62,877 bases of DNA from Alphaproteobacteria bacterium (lineage in GTDB: Bacteria; Pseudomonadota; Alphaproteobacteria; DSM-16000; Inquilinaceae). The stretch spans positions 1 to 62,877 of the forward strand of contig JANQSN010000027.1 in assembly GCA_028284045.1 (NCBI GenBank), written 5' to 3'. Every line of letters begins with the position of its first letter. Position 1 is the stretch's first letter. The position numbers and the translations under genes are program-made. Of the stretch, positions 14,988 to 23,983 are shown piece after piece. The notes under the pieces are model-generated. The model made no database searches. It saw only the letters and a program-made list of their open reading frames with translations, and was not told where the DNA came from.

Positions 14988-16676
14988 ATGGCGTCGGCAA
15001 CCGCGCAAGACCCCCATATCCGCCGGGTCGAGGTCGACCTCAGGCTGAGCGAGGCGTTCGGTTGGCGCCGCCTGGCGGCCGGGGACGCTGTGCTGTGGTT
15101 CAAGGGATACCTGCACGGGGGCGACGCGGCGGCGGTGCTCGCGGCGTTCGCGGGCCTCGCCGACCCGGCAGCGGTCGCGGCCTGGCTGGACGGTTTGGAC
15201 GGGCATTTCGCGCTGGTGGCGACCCGCCCCGATCTCGCCGTCGCCGCGGTCGATCCGGTGCGCAGCGTTCCGCTGTTCTTCGCCCATCGCGGCGACCGCG
15301 TGGTCGTCGACAGCCAGGGTGGCCGGCTGGCCGACCATCTGGCGCTGAGCGAGGTCGATCCCGACGGGGCGCTGGCGCTGGCCATGGCCGGCTACACCAT
15401 CGCCGCCGATACGCTCTACCGCGGCCTCCACCAGCTCGGCCCCGGGCAATGCTTGATCCTCGGCCCCGACGGCGCGGCCGACCGGCGGCGCTATCACCGC
15501 TACGAGCCGTGGCGAGCGGCCGGCTCGGACGGGCCGGATCTCGCCGACCGCCTGGCCGCCGTCACCCGGGGCCTTCTGGAGAAGCTGATCCGCTCGGCCG
15601 ACGGGCGGCCGATCGCCGTGCCGTTGAGCGGTGGCCTCGACAGCCGGCTGGTCGCCTCGGGCCTGGTGGCGCTGGGCTACCGCAATATCCGCTGCTTCGC
15701 CTATGGCCGGCCCGGCCATTTCGAGGTGCGGATGAGCCGGCGGGTGGCCGAGCATCTCGGCCTGCCCTGGCGGTTCCACGCCTATCGGCCGGCCGACCAG
15801 GCCGCCTTCTTCCGCGGCCGCCTGCATCGCGATTTTCTGGACTTCGCCGACACCGCGGCGTCGTGCCCGTTCGTGCAAGACCTGGGCGCGGTGGCGGCGC
15901 TGAAGGCGGACGGGTTCATTCCCGACGATGCGATCCTGGTCAACGGCAATTCCGGCGATTTCATCAGCGGCTTGCATGTGCCGCGCGCGCTCCACCAGCC
16001 GCTCGCCGGCCGGTCGGAGGCGGATCGGCGCGGCACGATCGTCGACAGCCAGATCACCAAGCATTTCCGGCTGTGGCAGGCCCTGGCGACGCCGGACAAA
16101 GACGCGCGCATCGCCCGGCGGCTGGCCCGCCATCTGGCGGAGGAGGGGTTGGCGCCGGGCGATCCGGCCCATGACTTCGCGCTGGCGGAGTTCCTGGAGT
16201 TCGACAACCGTCAGTGCAAATACGTCATCACTGGCCAGCGGACCTACGAGTTTCTCGGCCATGACTGGCGCCTGCCGCTGTGGGACCGCGACTATCTCGA
16301 TTTCTGGCAAACCGCCCCGCTCACCGCCAAGATCGGCCAGCGCCTCTATCGCGAGACCCTGGAGCGGCTGAACTGGGGCGGCGTTTGGGGGCCGGATTGG
16401 CGCGTGCGGCGGGCGGTCAGCCCGCCCTGGATGCGCTGGGTCGTCCGTCCGCTCGCCAAGGCGGCACACGCGCCGCTCGGTCGGCGGCGCTGGCATGCGT
16501 TCGAACGGCGCTATCTGGGGTGGTGGATGGACCCGTTGGCGGCGGTTTCCGTCGTGCCCTATGCCCGTGCCGCGGCCGACCGGCGCGGCGCCCGGCATTC
16601 CGTTGCCTGGCACACGGAGGCCTATCTGGCGGCCCGGGGATTGGATTTCGCCGGGCGTCCCCGAGACCATGGCTGA
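14988..16676 (+). CDS. asparagine synthase-like protein lacking the glutaminase Cys
   Basis: A 562-residue protein. The C-terminal part has the PP-loop ATP-pyrophosphatase motif PLSGGLDSRLVASGL (about residues 212-226) and a conserved NGNSGDFISG segment, as in asparagine synthase-like amidotransferases. The N-terminal ~170 residues align with the class II glutamine amidotransferase fold (DGLDGHFALVATRPD, VDPVRSVPLFFAHRGD). However, the mature N-terminus is Ala-Ser, not the catalytic Cys, so it cannot release ammonia from glutamine in the usual way. Such proteins often modify polysaccharide sugars or small molecules. No sugar-biosynthesis cluster is adjacent, so the substrate is unknown. Confidence 0.82.
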   Translation: MASATAQDPHIRRVEVDLRLSEAFGWRRLAAGDAVLWFKGYLHGGDAAAVLAAFAGLADPAAVAAWLDGLDGHFALVATRPDLAVAAVDPVRSVPLFFAHRGDRVVVDSQGGRLADHLALSEVDPDGALALAMAGYTIAADTLYRGLHQLGPGQCLILGPDGAADRRRYHRYEPWRAAGSDGPDLADRLAAVTRGLLEKLIRSADGRPIAVPLSGGLDSRLVASGLVALGYRNIRCFAYGRPGHFEVRMSRRVAEHLGLPWRFHAYRPADQAAFFRGRLHRDFLDFADTAASCPFVQDLGAVAALKADGFIPDDAILVNGNSGDFISGLHVPRALHQPLAGRSEADRRGTIVDSQITKHFRLWQALATPDKDARIARRLARHLAEEGLAPGDPAHDFALAEFLEFDNRQCKYVITGQRTYEFLGHDWRLPLWDRDYLDFWQTAPLTAKIGQRLYRETLERLNWGGVWGPDWRVRRAVSPPWMRWVVRPLAKAAHAPLGRRRWHAFERRYLGWWMDPLAAVSVVPYARAAADRRGARHSVAWHTEAYLAARGLDFAGRPRDHG

Positions 16677-16879
16677 GCGCTTCGGCGGGCGGGCCCAGGT
16701 CGCCCGGTTCACGGCGATCGTAGCGGCGCTGGCGCACACCCGCCGAGCCTGACGCGGTGCCGCAGGGCGCTGGGTTGAGATTGCCGCCGGCCGTGCCATG
16801 TTGGCTGTCAACCGTCAGCTGCGCATCCAGGCAAGTTGCGCCAAGCGACGGAACCGAATGCGAGCGGGAGGATGGGGTG

Positions 16880-17290
16880 GTGAGCTATGTCGTGGCCTAT
16901 CTCGGGGGCCTGGTGTTCTTCTTGGTGGTGGACGTCGTCTGGATCAAGTTCGTCATGAAGCCGATCTTCGACGCGCATGTTGCCGAGTTGATGGCCGAGC
17001 AGGTCCGGCTGTCGGTGGCCGCCGGGTTCTACCTCTTGTATGTCGCGGGCGCAGTGTACTTCGCCGTTGCGCCGGGCCTGCGCGGCGGCGGCTGGGGCGT
17101 CGTCGCCCTGAACGGCGCTATCCTCGGTTTCCTGGCATACGGGACGTACGAGGCGACCAATATGGCCACCTTGCGCGGCTGGTCGTGGACCATGGTCACC
17201 ATCGACGTCGCCTGGGGCACGGTGCTGACGGCGATGACGGCGCTGGTCGGCTACGCTGCGGCCCGCATGCTCGGCCCCGCGGCCGGCTAA
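16880..17290 (+). CDS. DUF2177 family membrane protein
   Basis: About 136 residues, with four hydrophobic segments and the conserved start YLGGLVFFLVVDVVWIKFVMKPIF of DUF2177 inner-membrane proteins of unknown function. The GTG at 16880 is chosen because GGGAGGA lies 7 bases upstream; GTG at 16877 is equally open. It is followed 23 bases later by mobB, so the two may be co-transcribed, although no functional link is known. Confidence 0.85.
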   Translation: MSYVVAYLGGLVFFLVVDVVWIKFVMKPIFDAHVAELMAEQVRLSVAAGFYLLYVAGAVYFAVAPGLRGGGWGVVALNGAILGFLAYGTYEATNMATLRGWSWTMVTIDVAWGTVLTAMTALVGYAAARMLGPAAG

Positions 17291-17313
17291 CGCGCTCCCG
17301 GGGCGCGCGGGCC

Positions 17314-17817
17314 ATGCGGGTGATGGGTGTGGCGGGCTGGAGCGGCAGCGGCAAGACCACGCTGGTGACGGGCTTGATCCCGGCCCTGGCGGCGCGCGGG
17401 CTCAGCGTCTCGACCGTCAAGCACACCCATCACGACATCGACCCCGACCGCCCGGACAGCGACAGCGCCGACCATCGGCGCGCCGGGGCGCAAGAGGTCA
17501 TGTTGGCTGGGCCGCGCCGCTGGACGCTGGTGCGTGAGCATCGCGATGCGCCGGCGCCGAGCTTGGCCATGCTGCTCGCCCGCCTGGCGCCGGTGGATCT
17601 GGTGCTGGTGGAGGGGTTCCGCCACGCCGCCTTGGCGAAGCTGGAGGTGTGGCACCGCGCGGACGGGACCGATCCGCTGGCCCCCGGCGATCCGCATATC
17701 GTCGCCATGGTCGGCGACCGGCCCGACGGCGCGGACCATCTGCCGGTCTTCGCGCCCGCGGAGATCGACGCCATCGCCGGTTTTGTGATCGACCGGGCCG
17801 AGAGCCTGCCCGGCTGA
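17314..17817 (+). CDS. mobB: molybdopterin-guanine dinucleotide biosynthesis protein MobB
   Basis: A 167-residue P-loop GTPase with Walker A GWSGSGKTTL at residues 7-16, STVKHTHHDIDPDRPDSDS in switch position, and VDLVLVEGFRH as Walker B. MobB assists MobA in attaching GMP to molybdopterin to form the guanine dinucleotide cofactor of molybdoenzymes. Length and motifs are typical. No mobA or molybdoenzyme gene lies in the window. It converges on the RTX/5'-nucleotidase gene. Confidence 0.93.
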   Translation: MRVMGVAGWSGSGKTTLVTGLIPALAARGLSVSTVKHTHHDIDPDRPDSDSADHRRAGAQEVMLAGPRRWTLVREHRDAPAPSLAMLLARLAPVDLVLVEGFRHAALAKLEVWHRADGTDPLAPGDPHIVAMVGDRPDGADHLPVFAPAEIDAIAGFVIDRAESLPG

Positions 17818-17830
17818 CGCAAGGTGGTGC

Positions 17831-17860
17831 GGCGGCGGCCCCGAGGGGACCACCGCCGCC
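17831..17860. terminator. GC-rich hairpin between convergent mobB and the 5'-nucleotidase gene
   Basis: An 8-bp stem GGCGGCGG/CCGCCGCC encloses a smaller CCCC-GA-GGGG stem. It sits between two converging stop codons, where a bidirectional terminator is expected. No T-run is present, so the call is tentative. Confidence 0.45.
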
Positions 17861-17870
17861 CGATCGCCGA

Positions 17871-20480
17871 TCAGGCGATCAACGCATCCTCGAACCCGGT
17901 CAGGCTCGCCGCGCCCACGGGTGCCGGGTCGACGAACACGTCGTCGTCGCGGAAGGCCAGGTTCTGGACCCGCTCATCCAGCTCGACCGGCGTGTCCTCC
18001 ATCATGAAGGGCTGGTTGGCCGGATCCGACCGGTCGTCGAAATTGGCGAACAGGTACTCCGCGAGCGCGTCCTGCTCCGACCCGTCCGGCGCGAAATCGG
18101 CGTTGCCGGTGCGCGGCGCGGTGTCGTCCTGGGCAAGGTCGACGCGGTTGGCCTCCGGCCCGGTCGGGAACGGATACCCGTCGCCGCCGCCGGCCAGAAA
18201 GCTCAACGTCACGATGCGGAAGGTTTGCGCACCGTTGTCGACGATCTCGCCGGTCTCGACCAGCCGGGCGATGATCGAACCGTCCTCCGGATCGACGATG
18301 GCCGCCGACTGGATCTTGTCGCCCGCCGGACCGTCGGGATCGAAGCTGAACTCGATCCCGGCGATCTGGGGGAAGCGGCCCTGGGCGTTGTTCTGGTCCG
18401 ACGACGAGGCGGCGACCCCATGCTCCAGCACCGCCACCAGTTCATCCGTCGTCAGCGACAGCAGCGTCAGGCCGTTGTTGAAGGCCAGCGTCGACTCGAT
18501 CGCGTTCTGGCTGATGCCGCCTTCCGGCCGGCCGGACAGGGCGTTGCCCTCCGGCGGCAGGCGGACCGGCTCCGTCCCGCCCGGCGGCACCACCGTCTCG
18601 CCGATATTGGCGCGGATGCCGCCGCCGTTCTTCAGCGAGGCGACGACCGTGCTATCGACCTGTTGCGCCTGCCAGAGGTTGGCGTCGGCGGTCAGGTTGC
18701 CGAGATTGGTCTCTTGCGTACGCACGCCATCGACGCCGCCGCCGGAGCGGTTGGCGTTCAAGAAGACGTCGGTGATGCCGAAATAGTTGGCATCCTGCGC
18801 GGCGATCTCCGCGGCGATGGCATCGGTGATCGCCTGGACCTCCGGATCGGCCAGGCCCTCGCCGCCGACCGCCGCGACGCCGGCATCGTCGGTGGCGTAG
18901 GCGCCGCTGACGGCCGGGTCGTAGCTTTCGGGGATGATGATGCCGTCTTCATCGAAGTCGATGACCAGCCGGCCGACATATTCATAGCTGCCGTCGGTGT
19001 TGACCAGTGCGACCGGGTTGTCGTCGGCGTCCTGGATGATCTCCGGATAGACGCCCTGCGCCGCCTCGCCATCGAAGCCGCGGTCGGTCTCGTCGAACAG
19101 CCGGGTGTTGGAGCCGCCGCCGACGATGATGTCGACATCCGACAGGCGCGTCGCCAATTGCCGCTCGATATCCAGGTTCTGCATATGCGACAGCAGGATG
19201 ACCTTGTTGATATCGGCGTTGTCGGCCAGGAGCGCGTTGACGTCGGCCTGGATCTCCGCCGCCAGCGCGTCGAGCTGGGCCGCCGTCGGCACGCCGTCGA
19301 AGGGCGACGGGGCGATGGCGACATCGCCCGGGCTGGCGATGGTGGCCAGCGTCGGGGTGGTCGCGGCGACGACGCCGATGCGCTCGCCGCCATCGGTCGT
19401 CAGCACCACGCTGCCGGTGACCGTGCCGGCCTTCGGGGCGCGGGCATCTTCCACCGCCAGCGGCGCCAGGTTGGCGTCGGTGGAGAAGTCGAGATTGCCG
19501 GAGAGGTAGGGGAAGGCCGTGCCGTCGAAGCCGTCGATGCCGGCGCCGCCGATCAGGCTGGCCAGCACCTCCGTGCCGAGGTCGAACTCGTGGTTGCCCA
19601 GGCTGATGGCGTCGAAGCCCAGCGCGTTCTGCAGCAGGATGTCGGCGACGCCACCTTGGCCGTACACCGTCTCCGACGCGTTGAAGAAGAGGCCGGGAAT
19701 GAAGGCGTCGCCGGAACTGAGCGTCAGCGTGTGGGCGTAGCCGTCGACGCCGTCGTTATCCAGGTCCTGAGCCCGCAGCGCATTCAAGACGGCGGAGAAG
19801 TTCGGTGCCGTTTCCACCGCCGCGACGCCGGCTTCCTGGTCGGCGGCGTGGAAGAGCTGCAGGGTGAACCCTTCGTCGGGCCGGAGGTCGACGATCTGGT
19901 CGTCGAATTCCAGGATCTCGACATTGCGCAGGGTGTCGGTGCCGTCCGGCCCGGCGACCGTCACCTCGCCATCGGCGTCGACCGTCACCTCGTATTCGCC
20001 GAGGTTGCCGGTGAAGACCGCGGTGTCGAGGCCCCGCCCGCCGTCGATGTCGTCGTCGCCGTGGCCGCCTTCCAGCGTGTCGCGGCCGCGACCGCCGTCG
20101 AGGGTGTCGTTGCCGCGCCCGCCGAACAGCTCGTCGCGGCCTCGGCCGCCGTCGAGGTAGTCGCGTCCCCCCCCACCTTCCAGCGTGTCCCGGCCGTCGC
20201 CGCCGAAGAGGTCGTCGCGGCCGCGACCGCCCAGCAGCAGATCCCGGCCCTCGCCGCCGAACAGATCGTCGTTGTCGTCGCCGCCGTCGATCACGTCGTT
20301 GCCGGAACCGCCGAAGACCGTGTCGTCGCCGCCCTGGCCGAATACGTTGTCGTCGCCGCCGAGCGCGAAGATCAGGCTGTCGCGGTTCGAGCTGAACAGC
20401 AGATCGTCCCGGAAGCTGCCGACGACGATCTGCGGAAACCAGGGGAACCAGCCGAAGGGGAAGCCGAACGAGAAGGGCAT
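17871..20480 (-). CDS. secreted RTX protein with metallophosphatase/5'-nucleotidase domain
   Basis: An 869-residue protein. After a short aromatic N-terminus (MPFSFGFPFGWFPWFP), residues about 35-165 are RTX calcium-binding nonapeptides (GGxGxDxLx). These fold into beta-rolls on calcium binding and mark type I secretion substrates. The rest is a 5'-nucleotidase/UshA-type enzyme: LQLFHAADQEAG, SLGNHEFDLG, ILLSHMQNLDIER and VGGGSN metal-site segments, then a C-terminal nucleotide-binding domain (NGGGIRANIG, LTTDELVAVLEHGVA). It would release phosphate from extracellular nucleotides. The ATG at 20480 is chosen over longer frames because it begins the conserved part. RTX repeats at the N-terminus rather than the C-terminus are unusual. 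A type I ABC/HlyD pair at 39.1-42.2 kb could export it. Confidence 0.88.
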   Translation of the reverse strand: MPFSFGFPFGWFPWFPQIVVGSFRDDLLFSSNRDSLIFALGGDDNVFGQGGDDTVFGGSGNDVIDGGDDNDDLFGGEGRDLLLGGRGRDDLFGGDGRDTLEGGGGRDYLDGGRGRDELFGGRGNDTLDGGRGRDTLEGGHGDDDIDGGRGLDTAVFTGNLGEYEVTVDADGEVTVAGPDGTDTLRNVEILEFDDQIVDLRPDEGFTLQLFHAADQEAGVAAVETAPNFSAVLNALRAQDLDNDGVDGYAHTLTLSSGDAFIPGLFFNASETVYGQGGVADILLQNALGFDAISLGNHEFDLGTEVLASLIGGAGIDGFDGTAFPYLSGNLDFSTDANLAPLAVEDARAPKAGTVTGSVVLTTDGGERIGVVAATTPTLATIASPGDVAIAPSPFDGVPTAAQLDALAAEIQADVNALLADNADINKVILLSHMQNLDIERQLATRLSDVDIIVGGGSNTRLFDETDRGFDGEAAQGVYPEIIQDADDNPVALVNTDGSYEYVGRLVIDFDEDGIIIPESYDPAVSGAYATDDAGVAAVGGEGLADPEVQAITDAIAAEIAAQDANYFGITDVFLNANRSGGGVDGVRTQETNLGNLTADANLWQAQQVDSTVVASLKNGGGIRANIGETVVPPGGTEPVRLPPEGNALSGRPEGGISQNAIESTLAFNNGLTLLSLTTDELVAVLEHGVAASSSDQNNAQGRFPQIAGIEFSFDPDGPAGDKIQSAAIVDPEDGSIIARLVETGEIVDNGAQTFRIVTLSFLAGGGDGYPFPTGPEANRVDLAQDDTAPRTGNADFAPDGSEQDALAEYLFANFDDRSDPANQPFMMEDTPVELDERVQNLAFRDDDVFVDPAPVGAASLTGFEDALIA

Positions 20481-20894
20481 GGGGGCGCTCTCCCGAGAGT
20501 GGATTGTCGGGCGGCGCCGAACCGGCGCCACGGAGGCGGCGCGGCTTCGGCTGACCATTGCGGGCGGCAGGGGCCAAGGCGGATCTGGCGGCCCGCGGTC
20601 CCTGTCGATCCCAATCGGTGGCTGAAGACACGACCGATGGAGACAACCCGCAGCGCACAAAGGCTCGCGGGACGCAGCCGAACATACTCGTGTCGACTAG
20701 AGAAGCACGTTAATGTTCTGTTAATAAACGGTGAGATCTTAATTGCAGTTTTGTGAATTCAAATACCGCCGCTTGGAGAAGAGCAGGATCGAGATTCTTC
20801 CAAATCTCCAGTAATGCTCGATAAGAACTAGATTTTCTATATCATTATTCTTCGATAGTGAGAGATATAAAAGAAAGATGTATTTTCAGTGAAA
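20481..20894. other. AT-rich intergenic region
   Basis: The first ~200 bases are GC-rich upstream sequence of the RTX gene. From about 20690 the sequence becomes strikingly AT-rich and stays so until about 22.3 kb. No gene is supported here. It marks the left edge of an acquired segment. Confidence 0.5.
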
Positions 20895-21470
20895 TCAGCA
20901 ATTTCGATTTCCAAAGAAATAAAATAGTCCTTCGCCTAAGTTTTCATCATTTAGAAATTGTCGAGCTCTAACAATTTCTTCATCAAACAAACAAACAAAT
21001 CGAAACGCATAATCTCCGAAATACTGATCAACTATCTCTCTATCGCAGGTTTTCATCTCAACACACAAGAAAATCTGATCGATAAAATCTGCCAAGTTCA
21101 CAATATCGGCCTGAAGATTATCGCTATTTCTAAGTGCATCCTCAAATATTACTCTAATAATGGATCTGCGCTGTATTGCGGTCAAGCCGCCTGATTCATT
21201 GATTTCTGATATATACACCAAATGCGGCGCCAGATAACGTGATAACCTCTGTTTAGATTCGACAATGCTGCCTTCGTCAAAGCGTGTAACATATGAAAGT
21301 GCAGCGGATACTCGTTCTGCTCTCACCGAATCAGAAAGTTGTTCAACGGCAATGAAGACACCAACGATAATGGCAACCCAAGATAGTGTTTCCAGTATCT
21401 GTCGGACGAGATGCCAATTCTTGTCTGGACTACGCCACAAGGACTTAAAGAATTGGACCAATATCGACAT
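20895..21470 (-). CDS. unknown AT-rich membrane-anchored protein
   Basis: A 191-residue protein with one hydrophobic segment near the N-terminus (LSWVAIIVGVFIAVEQL, about residues 30-46) and a soluble C-terminal part. I do not recognise the soluble part. The ATG at 21470 is preferred because it follows the stop of the upstream gene by one base; an in-frame TTG further up would overlap that gene. The pair is therefore an operon. Codon use is far more AT-rich than the rest of the chromosome, indicating recent acquisition. Function unknown. Confidence 0.6.
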   Translation of the reverse strand: MSILVQFFKSLWRSPDKNWHLVRQILETLSWVAIIVGVFIAVEQLSDSVRAERVSAALSYVTRFDEGSIVESKQRLSRYLAPHLVYISEINESGGLTAIQRRSIIRVIFEDALRNSDNLQADIVNLADFIDQIFLCVEMKTCDREIVDQYFGDYAFRFVCLFDEEIVRARQFLNDENLGEGLFYFFGNRNC

Positions 21471-21471
21471 A

Positions 21472-22038
21472 TCAGTCAACCGAGCATCTTGAATAATCAA
21501 GATAAATTAATGCTGGGAAATCTTCGATTGATCTAGCTATTTCCTGCCTAAGATCAACAATGCAGATTTGCATGTTTCGGTTTAATACAAGTGCCATATC
21601 GACAATTTCTTCTGCAACTTGATTGTTTCCATCTTTATTAGTTGGTCGTTCTATAATGTAGGGAATATGAGTTAGTGTCTCTTGATAGTTATCCGTACCG
21701 AATTCAAAAAGTGAGTTTTCTGATATGCCGACCCTGCTATATTCAGGAAACTGATGAGCTAAGTAATCTCCCTGATTGAAGATCGGAGAATCAGGAATTT
21801 CTTCGCATGAGCTGACATAGAATATGGAAGGATTCCGGTCCATATCTAAGCTATTCTCAGCAAAATCAATGATACAGTTTAGGTATTTTCTCTCAATAAT
21901 GTGCTCATTATCTTCTTCTCCCAATATCTGAGGAAGAATTGTTTGAGGTGAAACGTCCTCGGAGTGAGTGTTTTGTATTATAGCAACAGTGAATGCTGCG
22001 GAGAGCCAGATTATCTTGATAGAAAATGGGATAATCAT
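21472..22038 (-). CDS. unknown secreted protein of the AT-rich pair
   Basis: A 188-residue protein with a signal-peptide-like N-terminus (IIWLSAAFTVAIIQNTHSED), so probably exported. There are three Cys residues in the mature part, and no domain I can name. It is the first gene of a two-gene operon with the membrane protein that starts one base after its stop. The AT-rich codon use matches its partner and contrasts with all neighbours. Confidence 0.55.
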   Translation of the reverse strand: MIIPFSIKIIWLSAAFTVAIIQNTHSEDVSPQTILPQILGEEDNEHIIERKYLNCIIDFAENSLDMDRNPSIFYVSSCEEIPDSPIFNQGDYLAHQFPEYSRVGISENSLFEFGTDNYQETLTHIPYIIERPTNKDGNNQVAEEIVDMALVLNRNMQICIVDLRQEIARSIEDFPALIYLDYSRCSVD

Positions 22039-22344
22039 TGAGATGCCTCATGAATTTCTATCAGCAATGCTATCCTCTATTGCGGTCTTTCCCGCAAGAT
22101 CAATCTAATACGAACCACTCTCACAGATTGGGAAGGCGCGCGCTGGGAAGCCGCACATAAGAGGTCATTCACGATCACTGCAACTATGGCGCTTGTAACG
22201 GTATCAATCAATGGCATATCGAGGTGAGATGATCGGCTCCGCAACAATCTCTTGATTAAGTTAGCAGCAACGGTGATCTCCGTGGCAGACAAGGACGCTC
22301 ACCTACTCAAAAGTAGCCGCAGTCCGAAATCAGTGCGTCAGCGC
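22039..22344. other. intergenic, transition from AT-rich to GC-rich DNA
   Basis: No gene is convincing here. A 71-residue minus-strand frame (22077-22292) lacks a recognisable motif or a good ribosome-binding site. Composition rises back to the genomic level towards 22.35 kb, where a decayed gene begins. Confidence 0.4.
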
Positions 22345-22815
22345 GGCCCCATGACACTCGGCCACCGCCATGGCATCGGCGCGTCGGTGCGGTTGCGCGA
22401 GAACCAGCCATGATCGCAGTCGAACGCCGCGATACGCGCAGCGGCTTGCTCGGGCACACCGCGCCCTTGTTAGCAGGTGGCGCTTTGTCCGCCGTGGTCG
22501 CGATGGGTGTCATAGTTCAAGATGGCGCCGCTGGCCGTCCATTCGAACTCGGCGCGTGCGCCTTCGAGCAGCACCAGCTTGATCGCGATGCCTTGGGTCG
22601 AGGCAAGCGTGTAGCTCACCTCGTCCGGCCATGCGGGCGCCGCTCTCCTCCGTCTCAATCATTTCCGGCGCGGGAGCCGCCACGGCCGTCGGCGCCGCAG
22701 GCGGTGCCACAGGCGGAGTCAACGCGTCGGAGAAGGAGGGTCGTGTCGCCGCCATACCAAGCGCCGCGGCGATCGTCGATCGGCAAGCGGGCCTAGTGAG
22801 TTTCCAGACCGGTCG
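22345..22815 (-). pseudogene. decayed copy of the transmembrane anchor protein gene at 24987-25736
   Basis: Minus-strand fragments match the intact gene 2.5 kb to the right. DEVSYTLASTQGIAIKLV, EGARAEFEWTASGAILNYDTH and a following segment with NRTDAP align, as does a Pro/Ala-rich linker (PPVAPPAAPTAVAAPAP). The matching pieces lie in different frames with an internal stop, and the N-terminal membrane segment is missing. It is a broken paralog left by duplication. Confidence 0.75.
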
Positions 22816-22926
22816 CACAGACGCGCGTGGCTCATCAGCCGGGCCGCGCCCTGATGATCGATGAGAGCAAGAGCCCCACCTTGGCTGGTGTCGCCCGTGG
22901 GCGTCTCCAGTGAAGGCGATCCTGCT

Positions 22927-23829
22927 CTACGACCTTATGAAGGCATAGGCGCTCTCGCGCGCCTCCGCGGCGGTGACGCCGAAATAGGCTTTGAACTCGC
23001 GGCTGAACTGGGACGGGCTCTCATAGCCCACGGCGAAGGCGGCGGCGCCGGCCTGCAGGCTGTCGTGAACGATCAGGCTGCGGGCGCGGGTCAGCCTCAG
23101 CTTCTTGATGTATTGCAGCGGCGACTCGCCCATCACCGTCCGGAAGGTGCGATAGAAGACCGGGCTGCTCATCCCGGCGTCGGCGGCCATCTCCTCCACC
23201 GAGCGTTTCTTGGCCAGATCGGCCCGAACGCCCCGCAGGACACGGGCGATCCGGGCATGCCGGCTGTCCGTGTGGATCATGGCGCGCAGGACGGCGCTGT
23301 GACCGCCCTGCAAGGCGCGGTACAGCACCTCACGCACCAGCCCCGGTCCGAGCACCGCCGTATCCTCCGGGTCGCCCAGACAGGCCGCAAGGCGGGTCAC
23401 CGCTTCGCGCATGGCGGCCTGCATCGCGATCGGCTCGACCCCGAGGGTCGGCGCATCGCCCGATCCTGCGGCCGCGCGAACATGGCCGGCCAGTTCGAAC
23501 AGCGTGGCGACGTCGATGTCGATGAAGATGCCGAGAAGCGGGGCGTCCGGGCTGGCGTCGGTCTCGCACTCGAAAGCCATCGGAAGGCTCAAGACCAGAT
23601 AGTGATCGGGATCGTAGGTGAACGCCCGATCGCCGATGTATCCCGTCTTGCGGCCCTGGCCGATGATGACCAATCCGGAGTCGTACAGCAGCGGCGCACG
23701 CCGGACCGGCCGGTCCGTCCAGAAGAACTTCACGCCGGCAAGATCCGTCGGGAAGAAGCCGTTGCGGCAGTACCCCAAGCGGTCGCCCAACCGCATCATG
23801 TGGGGCGCGATAGGATCCATGCTGAACAC
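22927..23829 (-). CDS. AraC family transcriptional regulator
   Basis: A 300-residue regulator. The N-terminal ~180 residues are an AraC-type ligand-binding cupin domain (GLVIIGQGRKTGYIGDRAFTYDPDHYLVLS). The C-terminal ~100 hold the two helix-turn-helix motifs (SVEEMAADAGMSSPVFYRTFRTVMGESPLQYIKKLRLTRAR; AAAFAVGYESPSQFSREFKAYFG). It is divergent from the hydrolase gene at 23984, with a ~155-base shared promoter region, so it probably regulates that gene in response to a small metabolite. An internal ATG four codons in is also possible. Confidence 0.9.
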   Translation of the reverse strand: MFSMDPIAPHMMRLGDRLGYCRNGFFPTDLAGVKFFWTDRPVRRAPLLYDSGLVIIGQGRKTGYIGDRAFTYDPDHYLVLSLPMAFECETDASPDAPLLGIFIDIDVATLFELAGHVRAAAGSGDAPTLGVEPIAMQAAMREAVTRLAACLGDPEDTAVLGPGLVREVLYRALQGGHSAVLRAMIHTDSRHARIARVLRGVRADLAKKRSVEEMAADAGMSSPVFYRTFRTVMGESPLQYIKKLRLTRARSLIVHDSLQAGAAAFAVGYESPSQFSREFKAYFGVTAAEARESAYAFIRS

Positions 23830-23983
23830 CCATGTTTGAAGCGATCATGCATAAGATCGGCGATGAATGTCGACGAAAGCTGTGGTGATTGAGAGGATCG
23901 GGCAACACGTCGATACGGATGGGCATTCCGGGACGAGCCGATGGCCGTAGTCTGCACGCACGCCAACCGCGGAGCGACAGACG

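Noticed and set aside
17649..20756. 1035-codon frame antisense to the RTX/5'-nucleotidase gene
   Set aside because: Valine/arginine-rich shadow of the RTX repeats; the sense strand carries clear family motifs.
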